Below, in pieces: positions 19,404-28,374 of a stretch of 45,335 nucleotides of DNA (the stretch's first letter is position 1; every line of letters starts with the position of its first letter). The DNA lies in NCBI GenBank assembly GCA_965222485.1, contig CBDCUC010000002.1, positions 1 to 45,335 of the forward strand, written 5' to 3'. A program made the position numbers and the translations under genes. Under the pieces are notes generated by a model. The model ran no database searches. It saw nothing but the letters and a program-made list of their open reading frames with translations, and was not told the origin of the DNA. The stretch comes from CBDCUC01 sp965222485. Its GTDB lineage: Bacteria > Pseudomonadota > Alphaproteobacteria > Rhizobiales > Hyphomicrobiaceae.

Positions 19404-19978
19404 TGGCGCGACGCAATCGCATACATGCCTCGTCTGTTGCTCAAGCAATAATCGCCGTCGGGCTAATCGGAGGGCTGTTCGCTATCAATTGGCATCTACT
19501 TAACAAATCGATAGACACCACTCCTTTGTCGCACCAAGCGTTGGACAGCCCGGCACGAGCATCGGGAGATGTAGAAATTGGTGCTGAAGCACCGAAAGCA
19601 GCCACCGTGCATAACTATCCTCAGACGGTATCGCGGCCGTTGTTTTTTCCCGATCGGCGTCCGCCCAAACGCGAAAGGGCTGTGAAGACCGAGCCCACGA
19701 GAAAAAAGAAAACTCGTAAAGCTCACGCGTTGCCCGCCGGCCTCAGGCTGGTCGGCATCGTTGAAAGGCCAGACCGAGGATCGCGTCTTGCCCTTGTCCG
19801 TTCAAAGGCCATGCCCAACGGAACTTGGGTTGAAGAGGGGCATGTGTTAGAAGGGTGGCGTGTTGGTAAGGTGGCGCGCTCGAGCGTGACTATTCGTACG
19901 GGCGGTCAAAGCCGGGAACTGATGCTGTTTCCCGCGCCGGAACATTCCGGCCAAACGAGTGTCATTGCTGATGAATAA
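19403..19978 (+). CDS. Type II secretion GspC/GspN-like inner-membrane protein
   Basis: About 191 residues. One N-terminal membrane helix (VAQAIIAVGLIGGLFAINWHL), a Pro/Lys-rich linker containing SRPLFFPDRRPP, then a small beta domain (LPAGLRLVGIVERPDRGSRLALVRS, VLEGWRVGKVARSSVTIR) that resembles the homology region of GspC, which contacts the secretin GspD. There is no PDZ domain. In rhizobial clusters such genes are labelled GspN; I cannot decide between the names. ATG 19403 has GAGGAG 5 bases upstream and overlaps the gspM stop by one base. Its 3' end overlaps the convergent SCO gene by 17 bases. Confidence 0.72.
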   Translation: MARRNRIHASSVAQAIIAVGLIGGLFAINWHLLNKSIDTTPLSHQALDSPARASGDVEIGAEAPKAATVHNYPQTVSRPLFFPDRRPPKRERAVKTEPTRKKKTRKAHALPAGLRLVGIVERPDRGSRLALVRSKAMPNGTWVEEGHVLEGWRVGKVARSSVTIRTGGQSRELMLFPAPEHSGQTSVIADE

Positions 19979-20603
19979 GGTTGCGCAACTTTTTCACGGC
20001 ATGGGCCTGCCCGTCATCAGAAGGTCGAACATAGATTGCGCCGGATTTTCGCCAATTCCGATCTACTAGAAAATGTAAGATTGAGTGTTCGAAAACGTAA
20101 TTGCCATCTTCGGCGGAAACCCTCTTGAATGTTGCGCCCAACGACTTGGCTAGTGCAGCGATGATCGCTGGATCGCCTGTCAGGCCGATAATGCGGGAAT
20201 CAAAATTTGACAGATATTTCTGCAGCACGTCTACGGTGTCAAACTCTGGGTCGACGCTCACGAAAACTACATTCAGTTCATCTGCATCGGCTCCCAGCTT
20301 CTGCAAACACTTAGTCATGTCATAGAGTGTGGTCGGGCAAATGTCCGGACAACCCGTGAAGCCGAAAAAAATAACACTTGGCTTGCCCACGAACCGTTCC
20401 TCTGTCACCCGCTGTCCATTGTGATCGAGTAATGAAATGGAGGCGACCTTTTGGGCTGTGCTGTTATCGCGCTGGGAAGCGCCCGCACCGGCGGCTATTG
20501 CCCATTGGGAATTGGCGGACGAAACGATTAGCAGCGACAAAAAAACCAGAATGGTGGGCGTGTAGCTGCTTGTGCGAACATGGGCGGGAACATCACTGAT
20601 CAT
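19962..20603 (-). CDS. SCO1/SenC/PrrC family copper chaperone
   Basis: Membrane-anchored periplasmic thioredoxin-fold protein that delivers copper or reduces copper-site thiols. 213 residues: an N-terminal hydrophobic segment (TILVFLSLLIVSSA), then the fold with the copper CxxxC motif in GFTGCPDICPTT (Cys 85 and 89) and the downstream His in FEHSILHFLVD. All three copper ligands are therefore present. It is the last gene of the multicopper oxidase unit and its start overlaps the SCO-cytochrome gene by 11 bases. No cytochrome oxidase genes are nearby, so the neighbouring multicopper oxidase is the likely target. Confidence 0.9.
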   Translation of the reverse strand: MISDVPAHVRTSSYTPTILVFLSLLIVSSANSQWAIAAGAGASQRDNSTAQKVASISLLDHNGQRVTEERFVGKPSVIFFGFTGCPDICPTTLYDMTKCLQKLGADADELNVVFVSVDPEFDTVDVLQKYLSNFDSRIIGLTGDPAIIAALAKSLGATFKRVSAEDGNYVFEHSILHFLVDRNWRKSGAIYVRPSDDGQAHAVKKLRNLIHQQ

Positions 20604-21543
20604 TTGCCGCGCTCCCCGATAGTACTTGGTCGCGGGAACGGTCCGAAATGTACTCGAGCAGGTCCGCTACATCGTTTTTCGCCAAGCCCAGGTTCGGCAT
20701 GCTTACACCATTGAAGCGCGCGGATAATTCAAGCGCCAACCTATCGCCCATTTTTCGCATGCGGTCGGGTGCCATCATAAAGCGGGTCAACCACTCACGA
20801 TTACGTCTTAATGTGACATTTCTCAGATCAGGACCAACACGGTCGCCGCCACCAATTGAATGACAGGTGGCGCACGCCTTTTGGAACAAGGCCTGACCTG
20901 GTCGGTTGTCGACGCGACCGCTTTTCATGTTGGCAAGTGTATTTCGGTCCTTATGCGAGCTGTGTTGCCAATCCGGATCCAACTGCCTGATGATGCTGGC
21001 GACCCTATCTAGGTCAGCGTATATTGAAGACCGCGACCATTCTCCCGTCCTGTCGTTACCGAGAATAATGTGATTGCGATGCTCAGCAAGCGTGCGGCTG
21101 CGTTCACCAAGTTTCCAGCGGATACTTTTGAGATCGGCGGGCTTTCCAGTCAGAAAGAGCCATCCGTTGCCCGCTCCAAATGCTTCTGCATATGCGTTGA
21201 GGAGTTCAGGCGTGTCGTTTTCCGGGTCCATTGTAATGGAATAAATGAATATGTCGCGACCCACCGTGTCGCCCAGACGTTTTACAACTTCCGCAAGGCG
21301 CGCTGTCGTTAGAGGGCAGATATCATTACAGTTGAGATAGATGAAGCTGATGATGACGATCCTATCCTTGATGAGATCGTCGTAAAGGCGGTAGGTCTCA
21401 CCTGTGTGCGAGACAACAGGGTGATTGGTGAAATACTTGGCGTTGTAGCGGGAGCCTTCAGGTGCTGCGACAGCCGCAGTCCACCCCAACACCGTTAGAC
21501 AGGCGGCTACGACTGCGGCGGTGAATCCAGAATTCATGAACAT
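20593..21543 (-). CDS. SCO-like domain fused to a c-type cytochrome
   Basis: 316 residues. A signal peptide (cleavage near AVAA, residue 27) precedes a SCO/thioredoxin-fold domain with CxxxC in YLNCNDICPLTT (Cys 72 and 76) and the segment SITMDPENDTPELL. A C-terminal class I cytochrome c domain follows, with haem motif CATCH in QKACATCHSIGGGDRVGPDL and an axial Met candidate in SMPNLGL. The third copper-ligand His is less obvious than in the second SCO gene; H in AEHRNHIIL is the candidate. The fusion suggests electron delivery to or from a copper centre in the periplasm. The gene lies 94 bases after the multicopper oxidase, same strand. Confidence 0.9.
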   Translation of the reverse strand: MFMNSGFTAAVVAACLTVLGWTAAVAAPEGSRYNAKYFTNHPVVSHTGETYRLYDDLIKDRIVIISFIYLNCNDICPLTTARLAEVVKRLGDTVGRDIFIYSITMDPENDTPELLNAYAEAFGAGNGWLFLTGKPADLKSIRWKLGERSRTLAEHRNHIILGNDRTGEWSRSSIYADLDRVASIIRQLDPDWQHSSHKDRNTLANMKSGRVDNRPGQALFQKACATCHSIGGGDRVGPDLRNVTLRRNREWLTRFMMAPDRMRKMGDRLALELSARFNGVSMPNLGLAKNDVADLLEYISDRSRDQVLSGSAANDQ

Positions 21544-21637
21544 GAGGCACTTCGACGTGCCTGCTTTTCCAGGACACGCTCCTTAAAGAATTGTGCACAA
21601 CTCCGGATTCTGGGCAAAAGTTGTTTGCTGCCACTAC

Positions 21638-23938
21638 TCAAGTGTTGTTCCGGCGCGGATCGCCCTCGGGGAGAATCTCCGGTGTTAAATATTCCACACC
21701 ATCTGGCGTTGGGTTCGGAGTTGGGACTACGCCCACGAACGGATCGTCGGTGCCTGTGTCTTCCTTGAGGATGTCATAGCGCAAAAGCATGGCGAAGTCT
21801 TCGTGCACCGTGTTGTGGCAATGGGTAACGTATGCGCCTCCGTATTCGCCGAACCGCACTTGAATTTTAACCTCGCCGCCCTCGCCGAGCCGCCAGACAT
21901 CCTTGCGTGCATGTCTCTCCACTGCCGTGAATGCACCGGTGTCACGGCTGATCGTCACTCCTTCTTCGAAATGCAAGTGCACTGGGTGGTCCCATCCACC
22001 GCCGCCGTTCTTCAATGTCCAGTGCTCAACCTCGCCTGGTCGCGGAATGATCATGGATGAGCGGTTCGCATTCAAGAAGTGGGTCGATTCGCCGTCAATA
22101 CGGATCTGCCAGGGGAACGCTTCTTTCTCACCACACTCAGGAAAGCACTCATCTCCTTCGACAACGTTACCACGCTTAAACTCCAGTTCGCGTTCTCGAA
22201 CGGGTTCTACAATGGGTATGGGTTCCGTCAGAACCGCGGGAACAACACTGAGATCTTCATCACTGGCTCGATTGACCTGGCCTGGTACGTCGGTGCTTTC
22301 GACTTCGTGGACAACGACAAACTGCATCACGCCGCCGACTGCCGGATCATCCGACTTGCCTCTAAGCGCTTTTCTCACACCAATCGTGCCGTCGGGCCCG
22401 CGGCCGTCTTTGTGTTCCATGTTGTTGACAAGCGTCAATCGATCGCCAACGTCGAAGCCGGAAAAGTCGACGATGATATCGAAGCGTTCCCCCGAGCCTT
22501 GAGGGAGAAGCGAGTTCACTGTCACTGGATTGGGTAAAAGGTTTCCATCGTTGGCCACAACCTGAATAGGCACTTTAGAACGTGAACCAGTGAGAAGTGT
22601 CAGCTTTAGGAACCGTGACATGCAACCGTTGAGCAGCCGGAACCGATACTTTCTTGGCAGGACCTCGAAGTATGGCCGATGCGCAAAATTCACCAGCATA
22701 TTGTCACCGAGGAAGCCGTCGGTATCGAAAATATCGAAGAACAGCTGGCCATTCTGATCAGTTGCATAATCGGAAATGACGAGGTTTACATCGAAGTCCA
22801 CGTTCCCCCATTCGAGGCGCGTGCCGCTTGGCAGGCGCAGATTGATTCCATCGTCCCGCCCCTCGTGCCCACGATCGGGCCCGCTGTAATAGTTGAGCAT
22901 GCCAAGGCTGCCCTTATAGACATTCTCAGCGGTAAAAAAGAAGCGATGATCGTGGAACCACAGCGTGCTCTGCAGTTCGCGAAAGTCACCTGGAATGGGG
23001 AATGCCGAACCATCATCGGCAACTCCGGATGCACGCAGTGCAAAATTGGGAATCGATGTCAGCGTTTCATCGTCGAGGTATGTATCTGCCCGCGCAAGCG
23101 TTGTACTCCAGTGGTAGTCATAGAACTGGCCGGGGAAGAAGTAAGCGTTATTTGCACCGTCACTGGCCGCACCATTGTGTGCATTGTGGTTGTGGATCGA
23201 TGGTTCGTTGCGTCCAAATCCATTATTGCGGGCACGATTGCGGGGCAAGTTGTTGTAAATCCGTACGATTGCCGGCTCACCATAACGCATTTTAATCAAT
23301 GGAGGCGGCAACGTCCCCCGGGTGCCGGGGCCGCCGGAATTGAACGGCCATACGCTATTAGCACGTTGGTTTGGCATATTTGGGTGGAACTTAATGCCGC
23401 TCTCGATCCGCCCAAGTGACATCACATAGCCAGCCTGAGGAAAATATTCTTCCCATCGTTGATGGGCAAAATATTCACCTGGCGGACGACCTTCGCATGG
23501 GCCGCGGCCGGTTCGCGGGTTTACAAAGTTGGTACCGTTGGTGGCGGAAAAATCCGTATGCCACGACAAGCGTTTAGCGTTCTTCTCGTTCAGGTTCTGC
23601 GGAAATGCGGCCTCTTGCTCACTGTTTATGGTTTTCTGAGTTAGCGCGTGTTTTGCCGGCTGAAGCAGCCTCGGCATGCGCTGGGTGTACGGTTTGGCAC
23701 CGAATAATGGGCTTGGCGGCGCCCCCGTCGGAATTTCTGAAGAATAGGCGCTCGGTGCAAATGGGCTGAGGCCATTTTTGAATGCCAGCATGCCTGATGC
23801 GGTAAAAATGCCCCAGCGAACTAAATCGCGACGCGTGACCTGGCCTTGCGACAGCGCCTTGACAATCTCCGCCCTATTGTCTCGAGCACGTTGAGCTTCT
23901 CTAATGCGGTTTTGAGGGATTTTTTTTGGCAGGTACAT
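21638..23938 (-). CDS. Multicopper oxidase with N-terminal twin-arginine motif
   Basis: Periplasmic or secreted copper oxidase of 766 residues. A long n-region leads to TRRDLVRWG (about 35-43) and a hydrophobic stretch, fitting a Tat signal. All four copper motifs are present: HNHNAH near 249-254, HDH at 329-331, HPVHLH at 651-656 and HCHNTVH at 706-712. The type 1 axial position, 10 residues after the Cys, is Met717. ATG 23938 is chosen; an in-frame GTG at 23989 would add 17 residues. It heads a unit with two SCO-type genes and sits inside the type II secretion cluster, which points to export of the folded enzyme. The substrate cannot be read from sequence; Mn(II), phenols, bilirubin or Cu(I) are all possible for this class. 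Confidence 0.92.
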   Translation of the reverse strand: MYLPKKIPQNRIREAQRARDNRAEIVKALSQGQVTRRDLVRWGIFTASGMLAFKNGLSPFAPSAYSSEIPTGAPPSPLFGAKPYTQRMPRLLQPAKHALTQKTINSEQEAAFPQNLNEKNAKRLSWHTDFSATNGTNFVNPRTGRGPCEGRPPGEYFAHQRWEEYFPQAGYVMSLGRIESGIKFHPNMPNQRANSVWPFNSGGPGTRGTLPPPLIKMRYGEPAIVRIYNNLPRNRARNNGFGRNEPSIHNHNAHNGAASDGANNAYFFPGQFYDYHWSTTLARADTYLDDETLTSIPNFALRASGVADDGSAFPIPGDFRELQSTLWFHDHRFFFTAENVYKGSLGMLNYYSGPDRGHEGRDDGINLRLPSGTRLEWGNVDFDVNLVISDYATDQNGQLFFDIFDTDGFLGDNMLVNFAHRPYFEVLPRKYRFRLLNGCMSRFLKLTLLTGSRSKVPIQVVANDGNLLPNPVTVNSLLPQGSGERFDIIVDFSGFDVGDRLTLVNNMEHKDGRGPDGTIGVRKALRGKSDDPAVGGVMQFVVVHEVESTDVPGQVNRASDEDLSVVPAVLTEPIPIVEPVRERELEFKRGNVVEGDECFPECGEKEAFPWQIRIDGESTHFLNANRSSMIIPRPGEVEHWTLKNGGGGWDHPVHLHFEEGVTISRDTGAFTAVERHARKDVWRLGEGGEVKIQVRFGEYGGAYVTHCHNTVHEDFAMLLRYDILKEDTGTDDPFVGVVPTPNPTPDGVEYLTPEILPEGDPRRNNT

Positions 23939-24462
23939 GGGACAATCCAATTGTGCTCTTGCAAAATTGTCTACTGTACTGGTCCACACTTCGCAGCATC
24001 AACGCTTACAGCTTAATGTCTTCAAACAATACAAGAACGTTGAGCGCGCGCGATCCGCAGTGGTTTCAAAGGCCGGCGAAGAACGCATCTTACATTCCTG
24101 TATCGGTCGTTAACGATATTTGCGGAAATGGGGCTCAACAACGGCCTAAAGTCCCACTCCTTGTGCCTAAGCCCCTGACGATGATCAGGACGGTTGGATG
24201 TGGTGTTCCCGTGCCCGGGTAAGTCCGTTGTCGGATGATGGTGTCATGCCAACGAGCGGCCTGCGAAGTGTTCATTATTGCGTTGCATTGGTGTTAGCGC
24301 ACAAACGAATCACCCAGCCCTGTTGGCTACAAGTCCTGCGCCAAGTTATCCGGTGGAAAGCTAGCGGGCTGCTTCTTCGTCCTGCAGAATCATGACAAGA
24401 GGAAACTCTACGAGTCTCGTTGGATTGTTTTCCAATCCCCGAGTAGACCGCTGGAGAGATGC
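23939..24462. other. Divergent intergenic region, multicopper oxidase / gspD
   Basis: About 520 bases with no convincing gene (short ORFs only). It must hold the promoters of the copper unit (-) and of gspD-gspK (+). A small inverted repeat GGATTG/CAATCC around 24422-24439 lies shortly before gspD; no regulator site is recognised. Confidence 0.5.
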
Positions 24463-26766
24463 TTGGTGGGGCGAATCACGTTTTGGACAAGCCGGTTTCG
24501 TATCCCACTCGCAATGATGTTAGGGATCGCGATCACCGGGCTTTCAGGCTGCACGCTGCCATCGGCGCAGCTTGAGCTGCCTGCGCCCATTACTGGTTCA
24601 GTCGCCAAGAGCCGCCTTGAAACCAATAATCAAAGATACGGCGTGCCAACAGCCGATCCCGCTGATCCCGAAACGCTCAACCCCCGTATTTACTCCGGGT
24701 CCGGCGAATTCATTGGACATCCAGAGCCGCGACCGCTTTCCAACTTAAAAGCCAAAGGACACAAGATCGGCGAAAAGGGCGTAACGCTAAATCTTGTTGG
24801 CGCCAGTGTGCCAGAGGTTGCCAAGGTTGTTCTGGGTGAAATTCTAGGTGCCAACTATGTCGTGAGCGACAAGGTCAAAGCAACGATAACACTCTCGACC
24901 GCTCAACCGATCCCACCTAAGGATCTGTTGCAGGTGTTTGAGTCGGTCTTGAGGTCGGAGGGGGCCTCAATAGTGGTGGAGAATGGTGTCTACCATATTG
25001 TTCCCTCTGAGACTTTGAGCGCAGGCGGGGCACCAATGCGGTGGGAAGGGCGTCGACGTGGCAAAAAAGTAGGCGTCGGTAATGAAGTCATCCAGCTGCA
25101 TTACGTTTCGGCCACGGAAATGGGCAGAATACTGAAATCCGTAGCGCCCGACACGTCGGTTGTCCGCGTTGATGACGCCCGCAACCTGTTGATCGTCTCG
25201 GGTACCGTGAATGAAATAGCAGGCTTACGCGATACAATCAGTGTCTTTGACGTCGATTGGATGGAAGGAATGTCATTTGGCCTGTTGCCGGTCGAAAGTG
25301 CTGATCCTGAGGCAATCGCGCAAGAACTCGACACAATCTTTGCCAACGACGTTGCTTCCAGCCCGACAAAGGGACTTGTTCGTTTCATACCAAACAGGCG
25401 GATGAAATCCGTACTGGTGATAGCATCGCAGCCAGAGTATCTCAGAAAGGCGGAAGGCTGGATCCGCCGCATCGATTTAGCGAGCAAAGCAACGGAAAAA
25501 CAGGTCCACGTGTACCACGTGCAAAACCGGCCTGCGGCTGAGCTTGCGACCTTGCTACGCAAGGTCTATAGGACCCAAGCGGACAGATCCGCCACCGTTA
25601 CGGTCGCCACTGAACCTGAAAAGGCGACGGCGGTCTTGTCGACCCCCGAAATTGGACAAACCAGTGGTAACGCCGCGATAACTGACGCGCGCCCGATTAT
25701 TCCAAATTCATTTGGGGCATTGCAGAACCTTCCAGCCGCCAATGGTCAGCCTGCCGATGCGCGGGTCACGGCCACAGTGGGGGAGACAGAGACTACGGAG
25801 ACTGCAGAACAAAAACCTTCTCTCAAAAACGACCGCACAAGTGGCATCAGTATCGAGGCCGACGAGCCAAACAACTCTCTGGTGATCACGGCGACACACG
25901 ACGAATACAAGCGCATTCGCAAGATACTCTGGCGCATCGATGTTGCTGCCAACCAAGTCATGCTCGAGGTCACAATTGCGGAGGTGTCGCTTAATGACAA
26001 CCTGCGCTACGGTCTGCGCTGGTTCTTCCAGAGCGGCCGACACGGTTTCTCCCTAAGCGACAGCCTGATTGGAACCGTTGCGCCGGTGTTCCCAGGGTTT
26101 TCCTACTTCCTAAACATGCCCAATATCCAAGTGGCCCTCGACGCGTTGAACGATGTAACCAATGTAAACATCGTTTCCTCGCCAAGCCTTATGGTTTTGG
26201 ATAACAAGCGCGCGGTTCTGCAGGTCGGCGCAGAGGTTCCGGTTGCAACACAGTCTGCTGTCAGCGTGGCGGCACCGGGGGCGCCAATCGTCAATTCCAT
26301 TGAGTTCCGCAACACCGGTGTCATCCTCGGTATTACGCCGCGCGTAAGCGACAATGGCCGTGTGTTGCTAGACATCGAGCAAGAGGTCAGCGACGTTGTG
26401 CCGACCACAACATCGAATTTAGATTCGCCTACAATTCAACAACGGCGGATTCGCACGAATGTCGCCGTCGAGGACGGCGAGAGCATTGTGTTAGCTGGCT
26501 TCATGCAAGACCGAGCGACAGTGGGAAACTCAAAAGTCCCTTTGGTGGGGGACATCCCGCTATTTGGAAACGCATTTAAGAGTAAGGGCGATAAAGTCGA
26601 GCGCACAGAGTTGCTTATTGCGATCTCGCCGCAGGTCGTAAAGGATCGCAACCAAATTCGTGGGATCGCGGCAGAATTTCGCGATAGGATGAATTTCACA
26701 ACACGGCCGCAGCGCCGCGGACCACCAGAGCGGCGCGAAAATATAGAACGGCTCATTGTTCGCTAG
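24463..26766 (+). CDS. gspD: Type II secretion outer-membrane secretin GspD
   Basis: Forms the outer-membrane channel of the type II system. 767 residues. A lipoprotein signal peptide ends in the lipobox LSGC (Cys30), which would allow membrane targeting without a separate pilotin. N-terminal domains N0-N3 follow (VTLNLVGASVPEVAKVVLGEILGANYVVS is N0), with a long Pro/Thr-rich insert inside N3, then the secretin core (ISIEADEPNNSLVITAT, VMLEVTIAEVSLNDNLRYGLRW, PSLMVLDNKRAVLQVGAEVPV, and the C-terminal VPLVGDIPLFGNAFKS motif). GTG 24466 is an equally plausible start given GGAGA at 24453-24457. It forms a unit with gspK, separated from the other gsp genes by the copper unit. Confidence 0.95.
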   Translation: MVGRITFWTSRFRIPLAMMLGIAITGLSGCTLPSAQLELPAPITGSVAKSRLETNNQRYGVPTADPADPETLNPRIYSGSGEFIGHPEPRPLSNLKAKGHKIGEKGVTLNLVGASVPEVAKVVLGEILGANYVVSDKVKATITLSTAQPIPPKDLLQVFESVLRSEGASIVVENGVYHIVPSETLSAGGAPMRWEGRRRGKKVGVGNEVIQLHYVSATEMGRILKSVAPDTSVVRVDDARNLLIVSGTVNEIAGLRDTISVFDVDWMEGMSFGLLPVESADPEAIAQELDTIFANDVASSPTKGLVRFIPNRRMKSVLVIASQPEYLRKAEGWIRRIDLASKATEKQVHVYHVQNRPAAELATLLRKVYRTQADRSATVTVATEPEKATAVLSTPEIGQTSGNAAITDARPIIPNSFGALQNLPAANGQPADARVTATVGETETTETAEQKPSLKNDRTSGISIEADEPNNSLVITATHDEYKRIRKILWRIDVAANQVMLEVTIAEVSLNDNLRYGLRWFFQSGRHGFSLSDSLIGTVAPVFPGFSYFLNMPNIQVALDALNDVTNVNIVSSPSLMVLDNKRAVLQVGAEVPVATQSAVSVAAPGAPIVNSIEFRNTGVILGITPRVSDNGRVLLDIEQEVSDVVPTTTSNLDSPTIQQRRIRTNVAVEDGESIVLAGFMQDRATVGNSKVPLVGDIPLFGNAFKSKGDKVERTELLIAISPQVVKDRNQIRGIAAEFRDRMNFTTRPQRRGPPERRENIERLIVR

Positions 26767-26827
26767 GTCCGGCCGCGAACGCCATTGGAATTGATACCGC
26801 TGTTGGTGTTGCTGCAGTTCTGTTGAG

Positions 26828-27787
26828 TTGAATGAACTTAAAATGTTGGGTTGCAGAAAATCGCGAGAAAACGGTAGAGCCGGATTTATTCTGATTGTTG
26901 TCATCTGGTTTGTGGGATTGCTCGCCATATTGGCAGTATCTTTCTCGCAATCAGTCCAAACACATTTGCGGCTTTCCTCGAATGCGGTGGAGAATGCGCG
27001 AGCTGAATTACTGGCAGATGCGGGAGTAATGCTAGCCGTTCAAGGTCTCGTTGTTTCCCGCCGACTTAAAGACAGTGCTAGCCGGTTTCCGGCAAATGGC
27101 GAACCCATCGTCTGCTCTGTCCGGGGCGAAGGGCGGTTGGCAATAGCTGTCGGCGATGAAGGCGGGAAAATCGATATTAACAAAGTAGGGTTGACGCTAC
27201 TAGAGACGCTCATCGTTGGACTTGGTGAGCCGTCTGTAACAGCGTCAACCGTCGCTGCAGCCATTTTGGACTATCGAGATCACGACGATTCACGGCGCAG
27301 AAATGGGGCCGAACGCGCTGACTATTTAGAAGCCGGCCTATCCCAATCACCCAAAAACGCCCCGTTCGAGTTAATCTCGGAAATCCGTCGCGTGTTCGGC
27401 ATGACTGCGCAGCTTGCGAAGAAGATGATGCCCCACATCACTGTTCATTCCGGCCAAGAAGGCGTTGATCCGCGCATGGCATCTAACGAACTCATAGCGA
27501 TAATCCAAAGGGGTATGGAGGTTGGTGGAACGTCGTTTGCAGCATTTCCGCAGGTTGCAGAATCTTCGTCGTTGCCCGCCATCTTCACTTCAATCTCGCA
27601 AGGTCGCACGTTTAAGATAGTTGTCGTTGGGCAGCCCGAATCTGGCGCGGTCTTTGTTCGAGAAGCAGTCGTTGATGTTTGGCCGCCGCGCGCGGCACAA
27701 TTCAGGTTTCTGAGCTGGACGCGCGGACAGTTGAATGAATTGCATACGGGGCGCATAGCCAAATCTATGCAGTTGCCATCATGTTAG
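26828..27787 (+). CDS. gspK: Type II secretion minor pseudopilin GspK
   Basis: Tip pseudopilin of 319 residues, the typical large size. The prepilin site is in GRAG before FILIVVIWFVGLLAIL. Residue +5 is Val rather than Glu, which is normal for GspK and distinguishes it from the other pseudopilins here. The head contains GDEGGKIDINKV and a SAM-like helical region (AAAILDYRDHDDSRRRNGAE), both GspK signatures. Start is either TTG 26828 or ATG 26843; neither has a strong ribosome binding site. Last gene of the gsp cluster. Confidence 0.92.
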   Translation: MNELKMLGCRKSRENGRAGFILIVVIWFVGLLAILAVSFSQSVQTHLRLSSNAVENARAELLADAGVMLAVQGLVVSRRLKDSASRFPANGEPIVCSVRGEGRLAIAVGDEGGKIDINKVGLTLLETLIVGLGEPSVTASTVAAAILDYRDHDDSRRRNGAERADYLEAGLSQSPKNAPFELISEIRRVFGMTAQLAKKMMPHITVHSGQEGVDPRMASNELIAIIQRGMEVGGTSFAAFPQVAESSSLPAIFTSISQGRTFKIVVVGQPESGAVFVREAVVDVWPPRAAQFRFLSWTRGQLNELHTGRIAKSMQLPSC

Positions 27788-28374
27788 TGCTAACAACCCG
27801 GGTGAACTGATAGGTTGACCGCACCATCCGAATCTGACCGTACGCGGTGTGTGTTAATGGCCAGCCTACTGATGCTTCAGAAATGCACCGGTAACTGGTG
27901 TGCCTTTGCGCAGACGGTTGGTTCCGATTTGACGTTCCCAATTAGATTGGTTCATGTAACAGGATGGAAACAAGACAACTCGAGTGTGATACATGTTACA
28001 TGTGCCATCCACCTATTTGATTGAAGGAATGCATTACCTGGTCACGGCCAAAACGCGACGGGCTCAATTGAAGAGTTAACAAGGGCGCGTTAGGTCGACA
28101 TGGCGTATTTTTGTCTTGTACTTCGCTAGTCGGTATTGCACGCCACTTCAGTTCCCCCAAGTGCTTTCATTCGTATGTCTGTACCATTCGGCGCGACGGT
28201 GGCAGCTAACGAACTAATCATGATTGCGTTTGTCTCCATCAAACGACCGTTTTTCGGAGATCGTTTTGAAGGGCGAAATTCGAGCAATTTCTACGGCAAA
28301 TAATATCCATAAAACGTCTCTTGAATTATTGTCTCCGAATTCGTACATTTGTGATGGAATTTCGGAGATCAGCC
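27788..28374. other. Intergenic boundary between the secretion region and the accessory region
   Basis: 587 bases without a convincing gene. A short hairpin TGTTAG/CTAACA overlaps the gspK stop (27782-27795). Farther on are an inverted repeat built on CATGTAAC/GTTACATG (27953-28002) and the res-like repeats ahead of the serine recombinase. Confidence 0.5.
28231..28370. repeat. Pair of res-like subsites upstream of the serine recombinase
   Basis: Two imperfect inverted-repeat elements of the same design. Each begins TGTCTCC and ends TTTCGGAGATC: 28231-28262 (32 bp) and 28330-28370 (41 bp). The outer halves are partly complementary, as in Tn3-type res subsites that begin TGTC and lie just upstream of tnpR. 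The spacing does not match Tn3 res exactly, so an operator role is also possible. Confidence 0.45.

Noticed and set aside
22679..23419. 246-codon plus-strand ORF antisense to the multicopper oxidase
   Set aside because: The oxidase frame carries all four copper motifs; the antisense frame has no recognisable features.
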